In this document: positions 37,449 to 46,928 of the stretch, one piece after another | Layout: each line of letters opens with the position of its first letter | How positions within the stretch are numbered: position 1 is the first letter of the stretch | NCBI RefSeq assembly: GCF_000379485.1 | Contig: NZ_KB902315.1 | Location: forward strand, 81,530-145,529 | DNA length: 64,000 nt | Direction of reading: 5' to 3' | From: Wenxinia marina DSM 24838 | GTDB taxonomy: Bacteria > Pseudomonadota > Alphaproteobacteria > Rhodobacterales > Rhodobacteraceae | The notes under the pieces: generated by a model | Databases searched by the model: none | What the model was told of the DNA's origin: nothing | Seen by the model: the letters and a program-made list of their open reading frames with translations, nothing else | Program-made: the position numbers and the translations under genes

Positions 37449-39821
37449 GTGACCGCCGTCGTTCGTCGCCGCCGTCGCCGCGGCGTCCCGGAACTGCTCC
37501 TCTGGGTCCTCCTGGCGGTCGTCATCGCGGGCCTCGTCAGCGTTCCGCTGTCGACGAACGGCCAGGGCTTCCTCAGCATCGTCGCCGTGGCCGTGGTGGC
37601 CTGTCTCAAGCCGTTCGCCCGGCTCCTCGTGGCGCGCTTCTTCCTGCTCGCCACGGCGAGCGTGCTGGTCCTGCGCTACTATCTGTGGCGGATCCTCGAG
37701 ACGCTGCCCGACCCGGGCCTCACCGTGTCGTTCGTGGTCGCGATCATGCTGCTGGTGGTCGAGACCTACTCGATCATGGTGTTCTTCCTGAACGCCTTCA
37801 TCGGCGCCGACCCGACCCGTCCGCCGTTCCCGCCCAAGGTCGACCCCGAGGATCTGCCGACGGTCGACATCCTCGTTCCGTCCTACAACGAACCGGCCGA
37901 GATGCTGTCGGTCACCCTCGCGGCGGCCAAGAACATGATCTACCCGTCCGCCAAGCGGACGGTCGTCCTGTGCGACGACGGCGGCACCGACCAGCGCTGC
38001 AACTCCTCCGATCCCGAACTCGCCGCCAGGGCGCGGGCCCGCCGCGCGGAGCTGCAGGCGCTGTGTGCCGAGCTCGGCGTGAAATACTCCACGCGCGCCA
38101 GGAACGAGCACGCCAAGGCCGGCAACATGAGCGCGGCGCTCGCCGACCTGAATGGCGACCTCGTCGTCGTGTTCGACGCCGACCACGTGCCCAGCCGCGA
38201 CTTCCTCGCCCGGACGGTGAACTACTTCGTGGCGGAGCCCGAGCTGTTCCTCGTCCAGACGCCGCACTTCTTCATCAACAAGGACCCGATCCAGCGGAAC
38301 CTCGAGCTCAGCGAGGCCTGCCCGCCCGAGAACGAGATGTTCTACAGCCTGATCCACCGCGGGCTGGACCGGTGGGGCGGCGCGTTCTTCTGCGGCTCCG
38401 CCGCGGTGCTGCGGCGCCGCGCCCTCGACAGCGTGGGCGGCTTCGCGGGCGAGACGATCACCGAGGACGCGGAGACCGCGCTGGAGATCCACGCCTCGGG
38501 CTGGAAGAGCCTCTATCTCGACCGCGCTATGATCGCCGGCCTGCAGCCCGAGACCTTCGCCTCCTTCATCCAGCAGCGTGGCCGCTGGGCGGCGGGCATG
38601 ATGCAGATGCTGCTGCTCAAGCGGCCGCTGACGCGGCGCGGCCTCAGCGTTCCGCAGCGGATCTGCTACATCAACTCGATGAGCTTCTGGCTCTTCCCGC
38701 TGATGCGGCTGTTCTACCTCTACGTTCCGCTGGTCTACCTGTTCTTCGGGATCGAGATCTTCGTCGCGACCTTCGACGAGGTCATCGCCTACATGCTGGG
38801 CTACCTGGCCGTCTCCTTCCTGGTGCAGAACGCGCTCTACGCCCGCTTCAGGTGGCCGCTGATCTCCGAGATCTACGAGGTGGCGCAGGCGCCCTATCTG
38901 GCCCTGGCGGTGCTGCGCACGGTCCTGCGGCCGCGCGGCGCCAAGTTCAACGTCACCGCCAAGGACGAGACGCTGAACCAGAACTACATCTCGCCGATGC
39001 ACTGGCCGCTGACGATCCTGTTCCTGACGATGCTGGCCGGCCTCGTCGCGTTCGGCATCCGCTGGTACACCTTCCCCGGCGACCGGGCCGTCCTGTCCGT
39101 CGTCGGCGGCTGGGGCATATTCAACTTCATCCTCGTGGGCGTGGCCTGGCGCGCGGTCGCCGAGCGGCAGCAGCGCCGCGCCTCGCCCCGCGTCGCGATG
39201 GACGAGGAGGCGACCCTCTCGATCCCGGGCAGCGAGCACGCGGCGATCCCCGTGCGGATCACCGACACCTCGACCAGCGGCGCCGGGGTGCTGGTGGAGG
39301 GCAACGCGCTGCCGGGCGGCGCGACGGTGGCCGCGCTCCGGGGCAAGACGGTGATCCTGACACCGACCCTCGCCTCGAACCCGACGCTGTCCTCGCCGAT
39401 CGCCGCGACCGTCGTGTCGATCAAGCCGGCGCAGGAGGGCCAGTCCCTCGGCGTGCTCTTCGACGCGCACCAGCCGATGAAGGTGCGCGAGACCGTCGCC
39501 TTCCTGATCTTCGGCGACAGCGAGAACTGGCGCAGCATCCGCCACTCGACCCGCCGGCCCAAGGGTCTGCTCGCCGGCCTCGCCTACGTGCTGGGGCTGT
39601 TCTTCCGGGGCATGCCGCTGGTCCTGCGCGAGTTCTGGCGCGAGCCCGCGCGCCGCCGCGACGTCCAGGTGAACCAGGTCGCGACGGAGAAGCCGGCGCA
39701 CCTCCTCGCCTTCGGCGTGGATGTGGAGGAGAGAGAGCGCCTCGCGGCCGAAGAGGCCGAGGCCGAGGCCGCCGCGGAGGCCGCCGCCAAGGAGCGGCGC
39801 GACCTCGCCGAGGCGTCATGA
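37449..39821 (+). CDS. bcsA: Cellulose synthase catalytic subunit BcsA
   Basis: 790 aa, GTG start. Inner-membrane GT2 synthase polymerising UDP-glucose to beta-1,4-glucan and threading it across the membrane. Catalytic motifs are complete: DDG (176-178), DAD (243-245), TED (338-340, base Asp 340) and QRGRW (376-380). Membrane helices flank the GT domain. A PilZ domain with RxxxR (about 577-581) and DTSTSG (~604) binds c-di-GMP. The final ~100 residues end in a Glu/Ala-rich tail. Stop overlaps bcsB by ATGA. Confidence 0.96.
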   Translation: MTAVVRRRRRRGVPELLLWVLLAVVIAGLVSVPLSTNGQGFLSIVAVAVVACLKPFARLLVARFFLLATASVLVLRYYLWRILETLPDPGLTVSFVVAIMLLVVETYSIMVFFLNAFIGADPTRPPFPPKVDPEDLPTVDILVPSYNEPAEMLSVTLAAAKNMIYPSAKRTVVLCDDGGTDQRCNSSDPELAARARARRAELQALCAELGVKYSTRARNEHAKAGNMSAALADLNGDLVVVFDADHVPSRDFLARTVNYFVAEPELFLVQTPHFFINKDPIQRNLELSEACPPENEMFYSLIHRGLDRWGGAFFCGSAAVLRRRALDSVGGFAGETITEDAETALEIHASGWKSLYLDRAMIAGLQPETFASFIQQRGRWAAGMMQMLLLKRPLTRRGLSVPQRICYINSMSFWLFPLMRLFYLYVPLVYLFFGIEIFVATFDEVIAYMLGYLAVSFLVQNALYARFRWPLISEIYEVAQAPYLALAVLRTVLRPRGAKFNVTAKDETLNQNYISPMHWPLTILFLTMLAGLVAFGIRWYTFPGDRAVLSVVGGWGIFNFILVGVAWRAVAERQQRRASPRVAMDEEATLSIPGSEHAAIPVRITDTSTSGAGVLVEGNALPGGATVAALRGKTVILTPTLASNPTLSSPIAATVVSIKPAQEGQSLGVLFDAHQPMKVRETVAFLIFGDSENWRSIRHSTRRPKGLLAGLAYVLGLFFRGMPLVLREFWREPARRRDVQVNQVATEKPAHLLAFGVDVEERERLAAEEAEAEAAAEAAAKERRDLAEAS

Positions 39822-42046
39822 TCCGCCGCTGGCTTCCACCGCTGCTCGTCGGGGCCGTCGTCATGTCCCCGGTCGCCCGTGCGCAGGAGACGGCGGACGA
39901 GCCGGTGATCGACCTCTCGCCGCTGCTCGGTCTCGAGGGCGTCCAGCCGACGGACGAGGCGGAGGATCCCGCCGCTCCGGCCGACGAGATCGACGCGGTC
40001 CTGCCGGACTACTCGCGCCGCGCTCCGGGCGACGCCGCCGCCGACGCAGCCGCCGGGGAGGAACCCGACGCGGCCGAAGCGCCGGAGCCCGAGCCTCAGG
40101 TCCTGTTCCCCGCCGTCGCCAACGGCGGCTTCGGCATCCAGCGGATGAGCGGCGAGCACGCCCGGATGGAGCTGCGCGTGATCGTCCCGCCCGGTGCGGA
40201 CGTCGAGGCGCTGACGGTCTCGTACCGCAACAGCATCAACGTCCTGACCGCGGAATCGCAGATCACCGCGATCCTGAACGGGGTCGAGATCGGCAGCTGG
40301 GCGCCCAACGCGTTCGCGGGGTTCGAGACCGTTTCGCTGCCGACCGACGAGCTGCGATCCGGCAGCAACGAACTGATCCTTCTCGGCGATCACCGCCACC
40401 GCATCTTCTGCGGCCCCGACGCCACGTTCGAGGTGTGGACAGAGGTGGACACCGCCGGCACCGGCGTCACCCTCGATCTCGGCCAGCTGTCGGCCCAGAG
40501 CCAGAGCCTGGCCGACACGCTTCTCGCGCAGCTCTCGTCAGGCGGCGGCGTCCCGCTCGTCGCCGCCGGGACTCCCGACCCGGCGCTCGTCGCGGAACTG
40601 CGGCGCCGGATCGGCGGGCTGATGCCGGGCCTCCTGCCCGACCTGCCGGTGGAGAGCGCCTACACCCCCGCCGGCGAGACGCCGTCCCTCGCCCGCGTCG
40701 CCATCGTGCCCGATACCGAAGGGCCGCCGGTCGAGGTGCGCCGGACGCCGGAGGGGGGCCTCGTCCTCGTCGTCGAGGAAGGCGCCGAGCCGTCGGCCCT
40801 CGACACGTTCCTCCCGCTTCCCGAGGCTCGCACGGGTCCGACATTGGTCGATCCGGGCCAGCCCGCGAGCCTCGACGACCTCGGCTCCGGCGCCATCGAG
40901 ATGCGCGAGCGCTACGAGCGGGTGGACGTGGATTTCCGCCTGCCCCGCGACTGGCTGCTGATGTCATCGCAGAAGGCGCAGATCGACCTGACCTACGGCT
41001 ATGCGGCCGACCTTCCCGAAGGGTCGCTCCTGCTCGTCAAGGTCAACGACACGACCGTGCGCCTGCTGCCGCTCTTCGGCCAGGGGGGCGAGGTGCTGCC
41101 GACGCTGCCGATCGGCTTTCCGGCGCGGCTGCTGTCGCCGGGCATGAACCGCCTCAGCTTCGAGGCGGTGGTCCCGGGCGACCCGCCGGACCTGCCGTGC
41201 CCGCCGGTCGACGGCCCCATCTTGGCGATTTCCGGCGACAGCAGCCTCAGCGTGCCGCCCTCGCCCCGGATGCGGCGGATCGACATGGGGCCGACCCTGT
41301 ACGAGCTGGGCTCGGGCACCATCGAGGCGGTGCCCGGCGTGGCGGAGAACAGCCGCGCCGCCGCCGTCGATGCCCGTCTCGCGACGTTGGCCACGCCGTA
41401 TCGCCTGGATGCCGACGCCGGCGACGGCCCGGCGCCGAGCCTGGTGATCGCGGATCTCACGAGGCTGGACGACGTGCCGCTGGGCGCGGTCGGCCTTGAC
41501 CGGATGCGGCTGGAGACCGCCCTCGGGGTCGCGCGCCCCGATCTCGAGGAGGACATTGCCGAAGGCTCGACCGTGTGGTCGCTCTCGCGCCTGTCCGACG
41601 CGGCCCGGACTCTATGGCAGCGGATCGCGGGCATCGCCCGTCCCGGAGATCCGCCGCTCGACCGGTGGCTGTCGGACCGGCAGGGCACTGCCCTTCTCGT
41701 CATGCCGCGCCCGGACGTGCCGGAAGAGCTGGTCCTGATCCTCGGCCAGCGCGCCGATCCCGCCACCGTGGCCGCCGCGGTCGAGAAGGGGCGGACCGAT
41801 CCCGACGGTCCTGGCGGCCAGGCCGCGCTCCTCAATGCGGACGGCACGTGGGAGACATGGCAGCCCGCCGGCGTCGCCCCGGTGCTGGAAGAGCCGCTGA
41901 CCATCCGCAACGCGCGGATCGTCGCGGGCAACTACGCGTCGTGGTCGCCCTTCATCTACGTCGCCCTTCTGACCGTTCTCGTTTCCATCTCGGTCCTTCT
42001 GGGCCTCATCTTCGTCGTCCGCACACGGGAGAGCCGCAACCGATGA
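39818..42046 (+). CDS. bcsB: Cellulose synthase periplasmic subunit BcsB
   Basis: 742 aa. Signal peptide, then an acidic Ala/Pro-rich stretch (residues ~25-95), then alternating carbohydrate-binding and flavodoxin-like domains (SGEHARMELRV..., DHRHRIFCGPDATFEVWTEVD), and a single C-terminal transmembrane helix (IYVALLTVLVSISVLLGLIFVV) that packs on BcsA. Guides the emerging glucan in the periplasm. Coupled to bcsA and bcsZ by ATGA overlaps on both sides. Confidence 0.94.
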   Translation: MIRRWLPPLLVGAVVMSPVARAQETADEPVIDLSPLLGLEGVQPTDEAEDPAAPADEIDAVLPDYSRRAPGDAAADAAAGEEPDAAEAPEPEPQVLFPAVANGGFGIQRMSGEHARMELRVIVPPGADVEALTVSYRNSINVLTAESQITAILNGVEIGSWAPNAFAGFETVSLPTDELRSGSNELILLGDHRHRIFCGPDATFEVWTEVDTAGTGVTLDLGQLSAQSQSLADTLLAQLSSGGGVPLVAAGTPDPALVAELRRRIGGLMPGLLPDLPVESAYTPAGETPSLARVAIVPDTEGPPVEVRRTPEGGLVLVVEEGAEPSALDTFLPLPEARTGPTLVDPGQPASLDDLGSGAIEMRERYERVDVDFRLPRDWLLMSSQKAQIDLTYGYAADLPEGSLLLVKVNDTTVRLLPLFGQGGEVLPTLPIGFPARLLSPGMNRLSFEAVVPGDPPDLPCPPVDGPILAISGDSSLSVPPSPRMRRIDMGPTLYELGSGTIEAVPGVAENSRAAAVDARLATLATPYRLDADAGDGPAPSLVIADLTRLDDVPLGAVGLDRMRLETALGVARPDLEEDIAEGSTVWSLSRLSDAARTLWQRIAGIARPGDPPLDRWLSDRQGTALLVMPRPDVPEELVLILGQRADPATVAAAVEKGRTDPDGPGGQAALLNADGTWETWQPAGVAPVLEEPLTIRNARIVAGNYASWSPFIYVALLTVLVSISVLLGLIFVVRTRESRNR

Positions 42047-43116
42047 ACAGACGCAGGCTACTTCAGTCGAGCTTCGGTGCAGTCGCGTCGCTGATGGCGG
42101 GCGGAGCGTTGGCGCAGGCCGGCCGCGGAACGCACCCCCTGACGGCAGCGTGGGAGGTCTGGAAGGCGGCCTACCTCGAGCCCGACGGCCGGGTGGTCGA
42201 CAGACTGCAGCAGGGCGCCAGCCACTCCGAAAGCCAGGGCTACGGCCTGTTGCTCGCGGCCACGGTGGGGGACGAGGCGGCGTTCGACAGCATCAACGCC
42301 TGGACGATGTCGAACCTGAGGATGCGGCCCGACCACCTGTTCGCCTGGCGCTGGCTGCCGGACAGCGCGACCAACGTGCCCGACCGCAACAACGCCAGCG
42401 ACGGCGATCTGTTCTACGCCTGGGGCCTGATCCGCGGCGCCGTCACCCTGCAGCGCCCCGAGCTGATCGACCGGGCGACCGACATCGCGACCGACCTCGC
42501 CGCGGCCTGTATCCAGCCGCATCCCGACGGCAGCGGCCGGCTCGTCTTCACCCCCGCGGCGGGCGGATTCCAGCGGGACGAGGGGCTGATCGTGAACCCT
42601 TCGTACATGATGCCGCTCGCGATGCGCGAGGTCGCGGCGTCGACCGGCGTCTCGGCCTTCGCCCGCTGCGCCGACGACAGCGTCCGCATCATCACCGACC
42701 TCGCCCAGGGCGGACTCGTGCCCGACTGGATCGAACTGCGGCCCGGCGGCGCCGTGCCGGCCGAGGGCATGTCGAACGAAAACGGGTACGAGGCGATGCG
42801 CGTGCCGCTGTTCCTCGTCTGGTCGGGCCAGCAGCAGCATCTCGCCGTCCGGCGCCAGTCGGCCGCCTACGCCGACGCCGACACCGCGCGTGGCGCCACG
42901 CCCACGGTCCTGGACCGAGGCACGGGAGTGGTATTGGAAACCAGCTCCGATCCGGGGTATTCCGCACTCGCGGGGCTGTCGCTCTGCGTCACGTCAACGC
43001 GGGCCGGTGCCTTGATGCCGCGCTTCTCGACGCGGCAACCTTACTACCCGGCCACGCTGCACCTGATGACGCTGCTGGCCCAGTTCGAGGCGGTTTCGAG
43101 ATGCGTTCCCATCTAG
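42043..43116 (+). CDS. bcsZ: Cellulose-cluster endoglucanase BcsZ (GH8)
   Basis: 357 aa with a twin-arginine-type signal (MNRRRLLQSS..., cleaved after ALA). GH8 glucanase that trims beta-1,4-glucan during cellulose secretion. The proton-donor Glu is in SESQGYG (Glu 63) and the substrate Asp in NASDGD (Asp 120). The position matching the catalytic base of E. coli BcsZ (SYDAIRV) reads GYEAMRV, so Glu 250 replaces Asp. Overlaps bcsB (ATGA) and the next gene by 16 nt. Confidence 0.9.
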   Translation: MNRRRLLQSSFGAVASLMAGGALAQAGRGTHPLTAAWEVWKAAYLEPDGRVVDRLQQGASHSESQGYGLLLAATVGDEAAFDSINAWTMSNLRMRPDHLFAWRWLPDSATNVPDRNNASDGDLFYAWGLIRGAVTLQRPELIDRATDIATDLAAACIQPHPDGSGRLVFTPAAGGFQRDEGLIVNPSYMMPLAMREVAASTGVSAFARCADDSVRIITDLAQGGLVPDWIELRPGGAVPAEGMSNENGYEAMRVPLFLVWSGQQQHLAVRRQSAAYADADTARGATPTVLDRGTGVVLETSSDPGYSALAGLSLCVTSTRAGALMPRFSTRQPYYPATLHLMTLLAQFEAVSRCVPI

Positions 43117-44645
43117 GCTTTGCCCGGCTGCCGGCCTTCTGCCTCGCGGCGTTCGTCGGCTTCGCCGCCCTTCCCGCCGCCGCGCAGGACGCCCCCACGG
43201 CCGAGGATCTTCGCGCGCTCGTCTTCTACATCGAGAACAACGAGACGGCCGCCATACAGGCAGAGCTGCGGCGCCTGAGGATCGAGTTTCCGGGCTGGAC
43301 CCCGCCGGAAGATCTGTCCGAGCTGGGCGTGACGGCGCTGGCCCCCAACGTCGAGGTCGATGACATCTACGCGGCGATCGCCCGCGGCGACGTGGCCGGC
43401 GCTCGCCGGCTGATCGACGAGACGCGGGCGCAGTTCCCGGGATGGACTCCGCCGCAGGACATGCAGACGCTCCTCGCCACCGCCGACGCGTCGTCCCGGT
43501 TCGACGAGGCGATCGGAGCGCGCGATCCGGTCGCCGCCCTGCGGATCGCGGTCGACAATCCCGAGCTGCTGCGCTGCAACCGGATCAACAACCCCTGGCG
43601 CCTGGCCGAGCTGCAGGAAGCGACGGGCAATCCCGCCGCCGCCCTCGCCACCTATCGCCAGATCATCGCCTCATGCTCGGCCGCCGACGACCTGATCGCG
43701 ACGATCGAGAAGGCGAACTCCGTCGCCTCGACCGACCAGATCAACGCCCTGATCGCCAGCGCCACCGCGCGCAACCCGGCCGCGTCCGAGCGGCTGGAGC
43801 AGCTGCGCCGCCGCCTCCTCGCCGGTCGCGGCATCGCGATCCAGACCGAGCCGGATGCGCCGCGCGCCTCGACCGAGCCCGCCCCCGCGGCCACGCCCCG
43901 GCCGGTCCCGACCGCGCCGGCGGCGGCTCCGGCCCCCGCGCCCCGTGCGCCCGCGCCCGCCCCCGCGGCGGCCCCGGCCCCTGCGCCCCGCGCCCCCGCG
44001 CCCGCCCCGACCGCCGCGGCGCCGGTGGTCGCGGGCGTCGCGCCCGGCACGCCGGCGGTCAGCCCGCTGGCGTCCCTGAGCCTGCGCGGCGACGGCCGCC
44101 TCGCCCAGGTCCGCGCCGCGGCGGCGGCCGCCGACTTCCGCACCTGCGCCGCCCGGTCCACCTCGCCCCAGTCGATCGAGGTGGCCTACGAGCGGGCCTG
44201 GTGCGTCTACAACCTCGAGCGCCCGCTGGAGGCGCTTGCCCTCTTCACCCTCGCCGCCAACAGCAGCCTCGGCGGCACCGTCCGGCGCGACGCGCGCTAC
44301 GGGATGGCCCTGTCCTACCTCAAGCGGAACATGACCGACGCCGCCTCCGAGATCGCGGCCTCGACCGACCTGACGCTCGACCAGCGCCGCACCGTGGAGG
44401 CCATCATCCTCGACCAGCGCGGCGTGCGGGCCTACCAGGAAGAGGACTACGACCGCGCGATCGTCTACTTCGACGGTCTGGAAGAGCTCGAAGGCACGCT
44501 GCGCCGCGACCTCGCGATCCTGCGCGCCTATGCGTACCTCAATTCCGGCGATGTCCGCCGCGCGCGCGAGGAGTTCCAGCGCCTCGACAGCGAGCTGCGC
44601 ACCGAAGACACCCGCGCCGGCCTGGCCGCCGCCCGGACCCAGTAG
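43101..44645 (+). CDS. Periplasmic TPR protein of the cellulose cluster
   Basis: 514 aa with a signal peptide (ends PAAAQ). Two copies of an FPGWTPP motif about 60 residues apart show an internal duplication at ~40-120. A long Pro/Ala linker (about residues 255-305) separates an N-terminal helical part from C-terminal TPR repeats (~330-510). It takes the place of BcsC but has no outer-membrane barrel, so it is not a full BcsC. Starts 16 nt inside bcsZ, so it belongs to the operon. Role probably scaffold or peptidoglycan-space adaptor. Confidence 0.72.
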   Translation: MRSHLGFARLPAFCLAAFVGFAALPAAAQDAPTAEDLRALVFYIENNETAAIQAELRRLRIEFPGWTPPEDLSELGVTALAPNVEVDDIYAAIARGDVAGARRLIDETRAQFPGWTPPQDMQTLLATADASSRFDEAIGARDPVAALRIAVDNPELLRCNRINNPWRLAELQEATGNPAAALATYRQIIASCSAADDLIATIEKANSVASTDQINALIASATARNPAASERLEQLRRRLLAGRGIAIQTEPDAPRASTEPAPAATPRPVPTAPAAAPAPAPRAPAPAPAAAPAPAPRAPAPAPTAAAPVVAGVAPGTPAVSPLASLSLRGDGRLAQVRAAAAAADFRTCAARSTSPQSIEVAYERAWCVYNLERPLEALALFTLAANSSLGGTVRRDARYGMALSYLKRNMTDAASEIAASTDLTLDQRRTVEAIILDQRGVRAYQEEDYDRAIVYFDGLEELEGTLRRDLAILRAYAYLNSGDVRRAREEFQRLDSELRTEDTRAGLAAARTQ

Positions 44646-44794
44646 CGGCCGCCTGCCCGGGTGGGAGACCGTACGGCGCGGGGGCGCAGCAAGGCCCTCG
44701 CCCGCGCTCGCGAAAATATCGTATCGTCGGCCCAAGGCTCCGGCCCCGGCCGGCGTCTCATTTGACACCGATCCATTTTCCGGAGCTTTCGCCG

Positions 44795-46765
44795 ATGCGT
44801 CGCCTCGCCGTTCCCCTTCTCGCCTCCGCCGTCTCCGCCCTCGCCCTCGCCGCCGCCGCGCAGGACGCGCCCGTGCGGGCCGTCACCCTGTACGAGGCCG
44901 GTCTCGCCGACCTCGTCCGCGAGACCGGCGATGCCGACGCCCTGTCGCTGCGGATCCCGCTGCGGGACGTCGACGACGTCCTGAAATCCCTGCTGGTGCG
45001 GGGCCGCGGCATCGACGGGGCGATGATCGCCCTCGACGGGCCCGAGCCGGTGGCGGACGCCTTCGCCGCCCTGCCCTTCGGGCCCGACGCGGCCCGCGAC
45101 TTCGAGACGCTCCTGCGGTCCCTGCCCGGCCTGCGCGTCAGCGTCTCCACCGCCGGCGGGATCGAACCGCGGGCGGGCCAGGTGCTGGAGGTCAGCGAGA
45201 GCTGTGCACAGGAAACCGGCTGCACCACCCATGTTACCGTCTTTCACGACGACGGCGCGATCCGCCGCTGGCCGCTCGACGGCACGGCCGCCATCGCCAT
45301 CGACGACCCCGAGATCGCCGACGCGCTGCGCGAGGCGCTGACGATCCTGCGGGACAGCGCGGCGGGCGACAGCCGCGAGGTGACGATCAGCTTCACGGGC
45401 GACGACATCGCCGACGGCGCCGTCAGCTACGTCATCGCCGCGCCGGCCTGGAAGACCGCCTACCGCGCCCTGACGGACGGCGACGGCGCGGTCGACCTGC
45501 AGGCCTGGGCGGTGATCGAGAACGCGACCGGCGAGGACTGGGAGGACGTGACCCTGACCCTGTCCTCCGGCACGCCGCGGACCCTGCGGGCCGACCTCTT
45601 CGGCCGCGACTGGCGCTACCGCGAGGAGGCGGGCTTTGGCGACGGCATCGTCGAGGCGCCGGTGGTGATGGTGGAGCCGCAGATGCGCGCCTACGACGAG
45701 GCCGAGAGCTTCGGCGGCGCGATGGCGGGGATCGCGCCGCCGGCCCCCGCGCCGGTTGCGGCGGCCGCCACGGGCGCGGAAGGCGCGCTCGACAGCCGCT
45801 TCACCTTCGACGAGACGGTCGATCTGGACGCGGGCCAGATGCTGTCGATGCCGTTCCTGTCCGGCGCTCTGGAGGCGGAGAACCTCAAGCTCTGGCGCGG
45901 CCGGCTGGGCAACCGGACCGGCGCGCCGGAGATGCGGCTCGAGATCGTCAACGACCTGACGGTGCGCCTGCCGCCCGGGATCATGACCGTCAGCGACCGC
46001 GAGGGCGGCTACGTCGGCGACGCCGAGGTGCCGATCGTCGCTCCCGGCGAGACGCGGGCCGTCTACTACGGCGAGGATCGCGGCATCCGCGTCGAGGAGG
46101 AGACCGAGGCCGCCCGCACCCGCCTGTCCGTGCGCCTGTCGTCCGGAAACCTGATCGTCCGCAGCGAGGAACGGCGCGAGGCCCGCTACGCCGTCACCGT
46201 CCATGACGGCGCGGACGAGGTGGTGACGATCGACCACCCGGTCTCGCCGGGCTGGGCCTCCTCCGTCGTCGGCGCCGACGCGCCCGAGGCCGAGCCGCGG
46301 ACCGAGGACGACGGCAGCAAGTGGCTGCGGGTCGCGCTGGAGGTGGCCGAGACCGACGAGTGGCCGGGCGAGGCGGTGCTGGTGATGCGCGACGTACGCC
46401 CGGTGACCGAGCAGCAGGCGATCGGGCTGATGGATCCCGACACGCTCGTCTACTGGTCAGGCGAGGTCGACGACGCCGCCGACGCGGCCTTCCTCACCGA
46501 GGCCGCCCGTCTCGCCCGCGCCGCGTCGGACGCCGAGAGCGCGCTGAACGACGTCGAGGACGACATCCGCCGCCTGTCGACGGAGCAGGACCGCGTCCGC
46601 CGCAACCTCGGCTCGGTCAGCGAGACGTCGACCGCCTACGAGCGCTTCCTCGCGGACCTCGTCGCGATCGAGGACCGGATCGGCGAGGCCACGCTGCAGG
46701 CCGAGCGGCTGCGGGGCGAGGCCGCCGACCTGCGCGCCGCCTTCGACGCCCACGTGGCGGGCTGA
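44795..46765 (+). CDS. DUF4139 domain secreted protein
   Basis: 656 aa with a signal peptide (ends AAAAQ). An N-terminal DUF4140-like portion is followed by a DUF4139 beta-rich domain (AAPAWKTAYRALTDGDGAVDLQAWAVIENATGEDWEDV is the family's most recognisable stretch) and a C-terminal coiled coil (~575-650, LNDVEDDIRRLSTEQDRVRR). In most DUF4139 proteins the coiled coil comes earlier, so the order here is unusual. Related to the mucoidy-inhibitor MuiA group. It starts 150 nt after the cellulose cluster and is probably separate. Confidence 0.8.
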   Translation: MRRLAVPLLASAVSALALAAAAQDAPVRAVTLYEAGLADLVRETGDADALSLRIPLRDVDDVLKSLLVRGRGIDGAMIALDGPEPVADAFAALPFGPDAARDFETLLRSLPGLRVSVSTAGGIEPRAGQVLEVSESCAQETGCTTHVTVFHDDGAIRRWPLDGTAAIAIDDPEIADALREALTILRDSAAGDSREVTISFTGDDIADGAVSYVIAAPAWKTAYRALTDGDGAVDLQAWAVIENATGEDWEDVTLTLSSGTPRTLRADLFGRDWRYREEAGFGDGIVEAPVVMVEPQMRAYDEAESFGGAMAGIAPPAPAPVAAAATGAEGALDSRFTFDETVDLDAGQMLSMPFLSGALEAENLKLWRGRLGNRTGAPEMRLEIVNDLTVRLPPGIMTVSDREGGYVGDAEVPIVAPGETRAVYYGEDRGIRVEEETEAARTRLSVRLSSGNLIVRSEERREARYAVTVHDGADEVVTIDHPVSPGWASSVVGADAPEAEPRTEDDGSKWLRVALEVAETDEWPGEAVLVMRDVRPVTEQQAIGLMDPDTLVYWSGEVDDAADAAFLTEAARLARAASDAESALNDVEDDIRRLSTEQDRVRRNLGSVSETSTAYERFLADLVAIEDRIGEATLQAERLRGEAADLRAAFDAHVAG

Positions 46766-46928
46766 CCGGGGGTCGGGTGCCGGCGCGGACGACGCGCCGG
46801 CCCCCGATCCGCGCGTGCGGGACACAGGGGCGAGAGGATCTGGCGGAGCCTGTTGCAAGGACAGTAGAATTCGCCCCGGCAGCGCATATCTGTCCTTCAT
46901 CGCAACCCGCCAGGTCCCGCCCGCCCCG

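Noticed and set aside
37323..39701. 792-codon minus-strand frame opposite bcsA
   Set aside because: Shadow frame; bcsA on the plus strand has all catalytic motifs.
37685..39817. Upstream in-frame extension of bcsB
   Set aside because: Runs through bcsA in another frame with no domain content; the ATG at 39818 gives a signal peptide and ATGA coupling.
43900..44030. Repetitive GC-rich tract resembling a DNA repeat or CRISPR-like array
   Set aside because: It is coding: a Pro/Ala linker inside the cellulose-cluster TPR protein, with no regular spacer structure.
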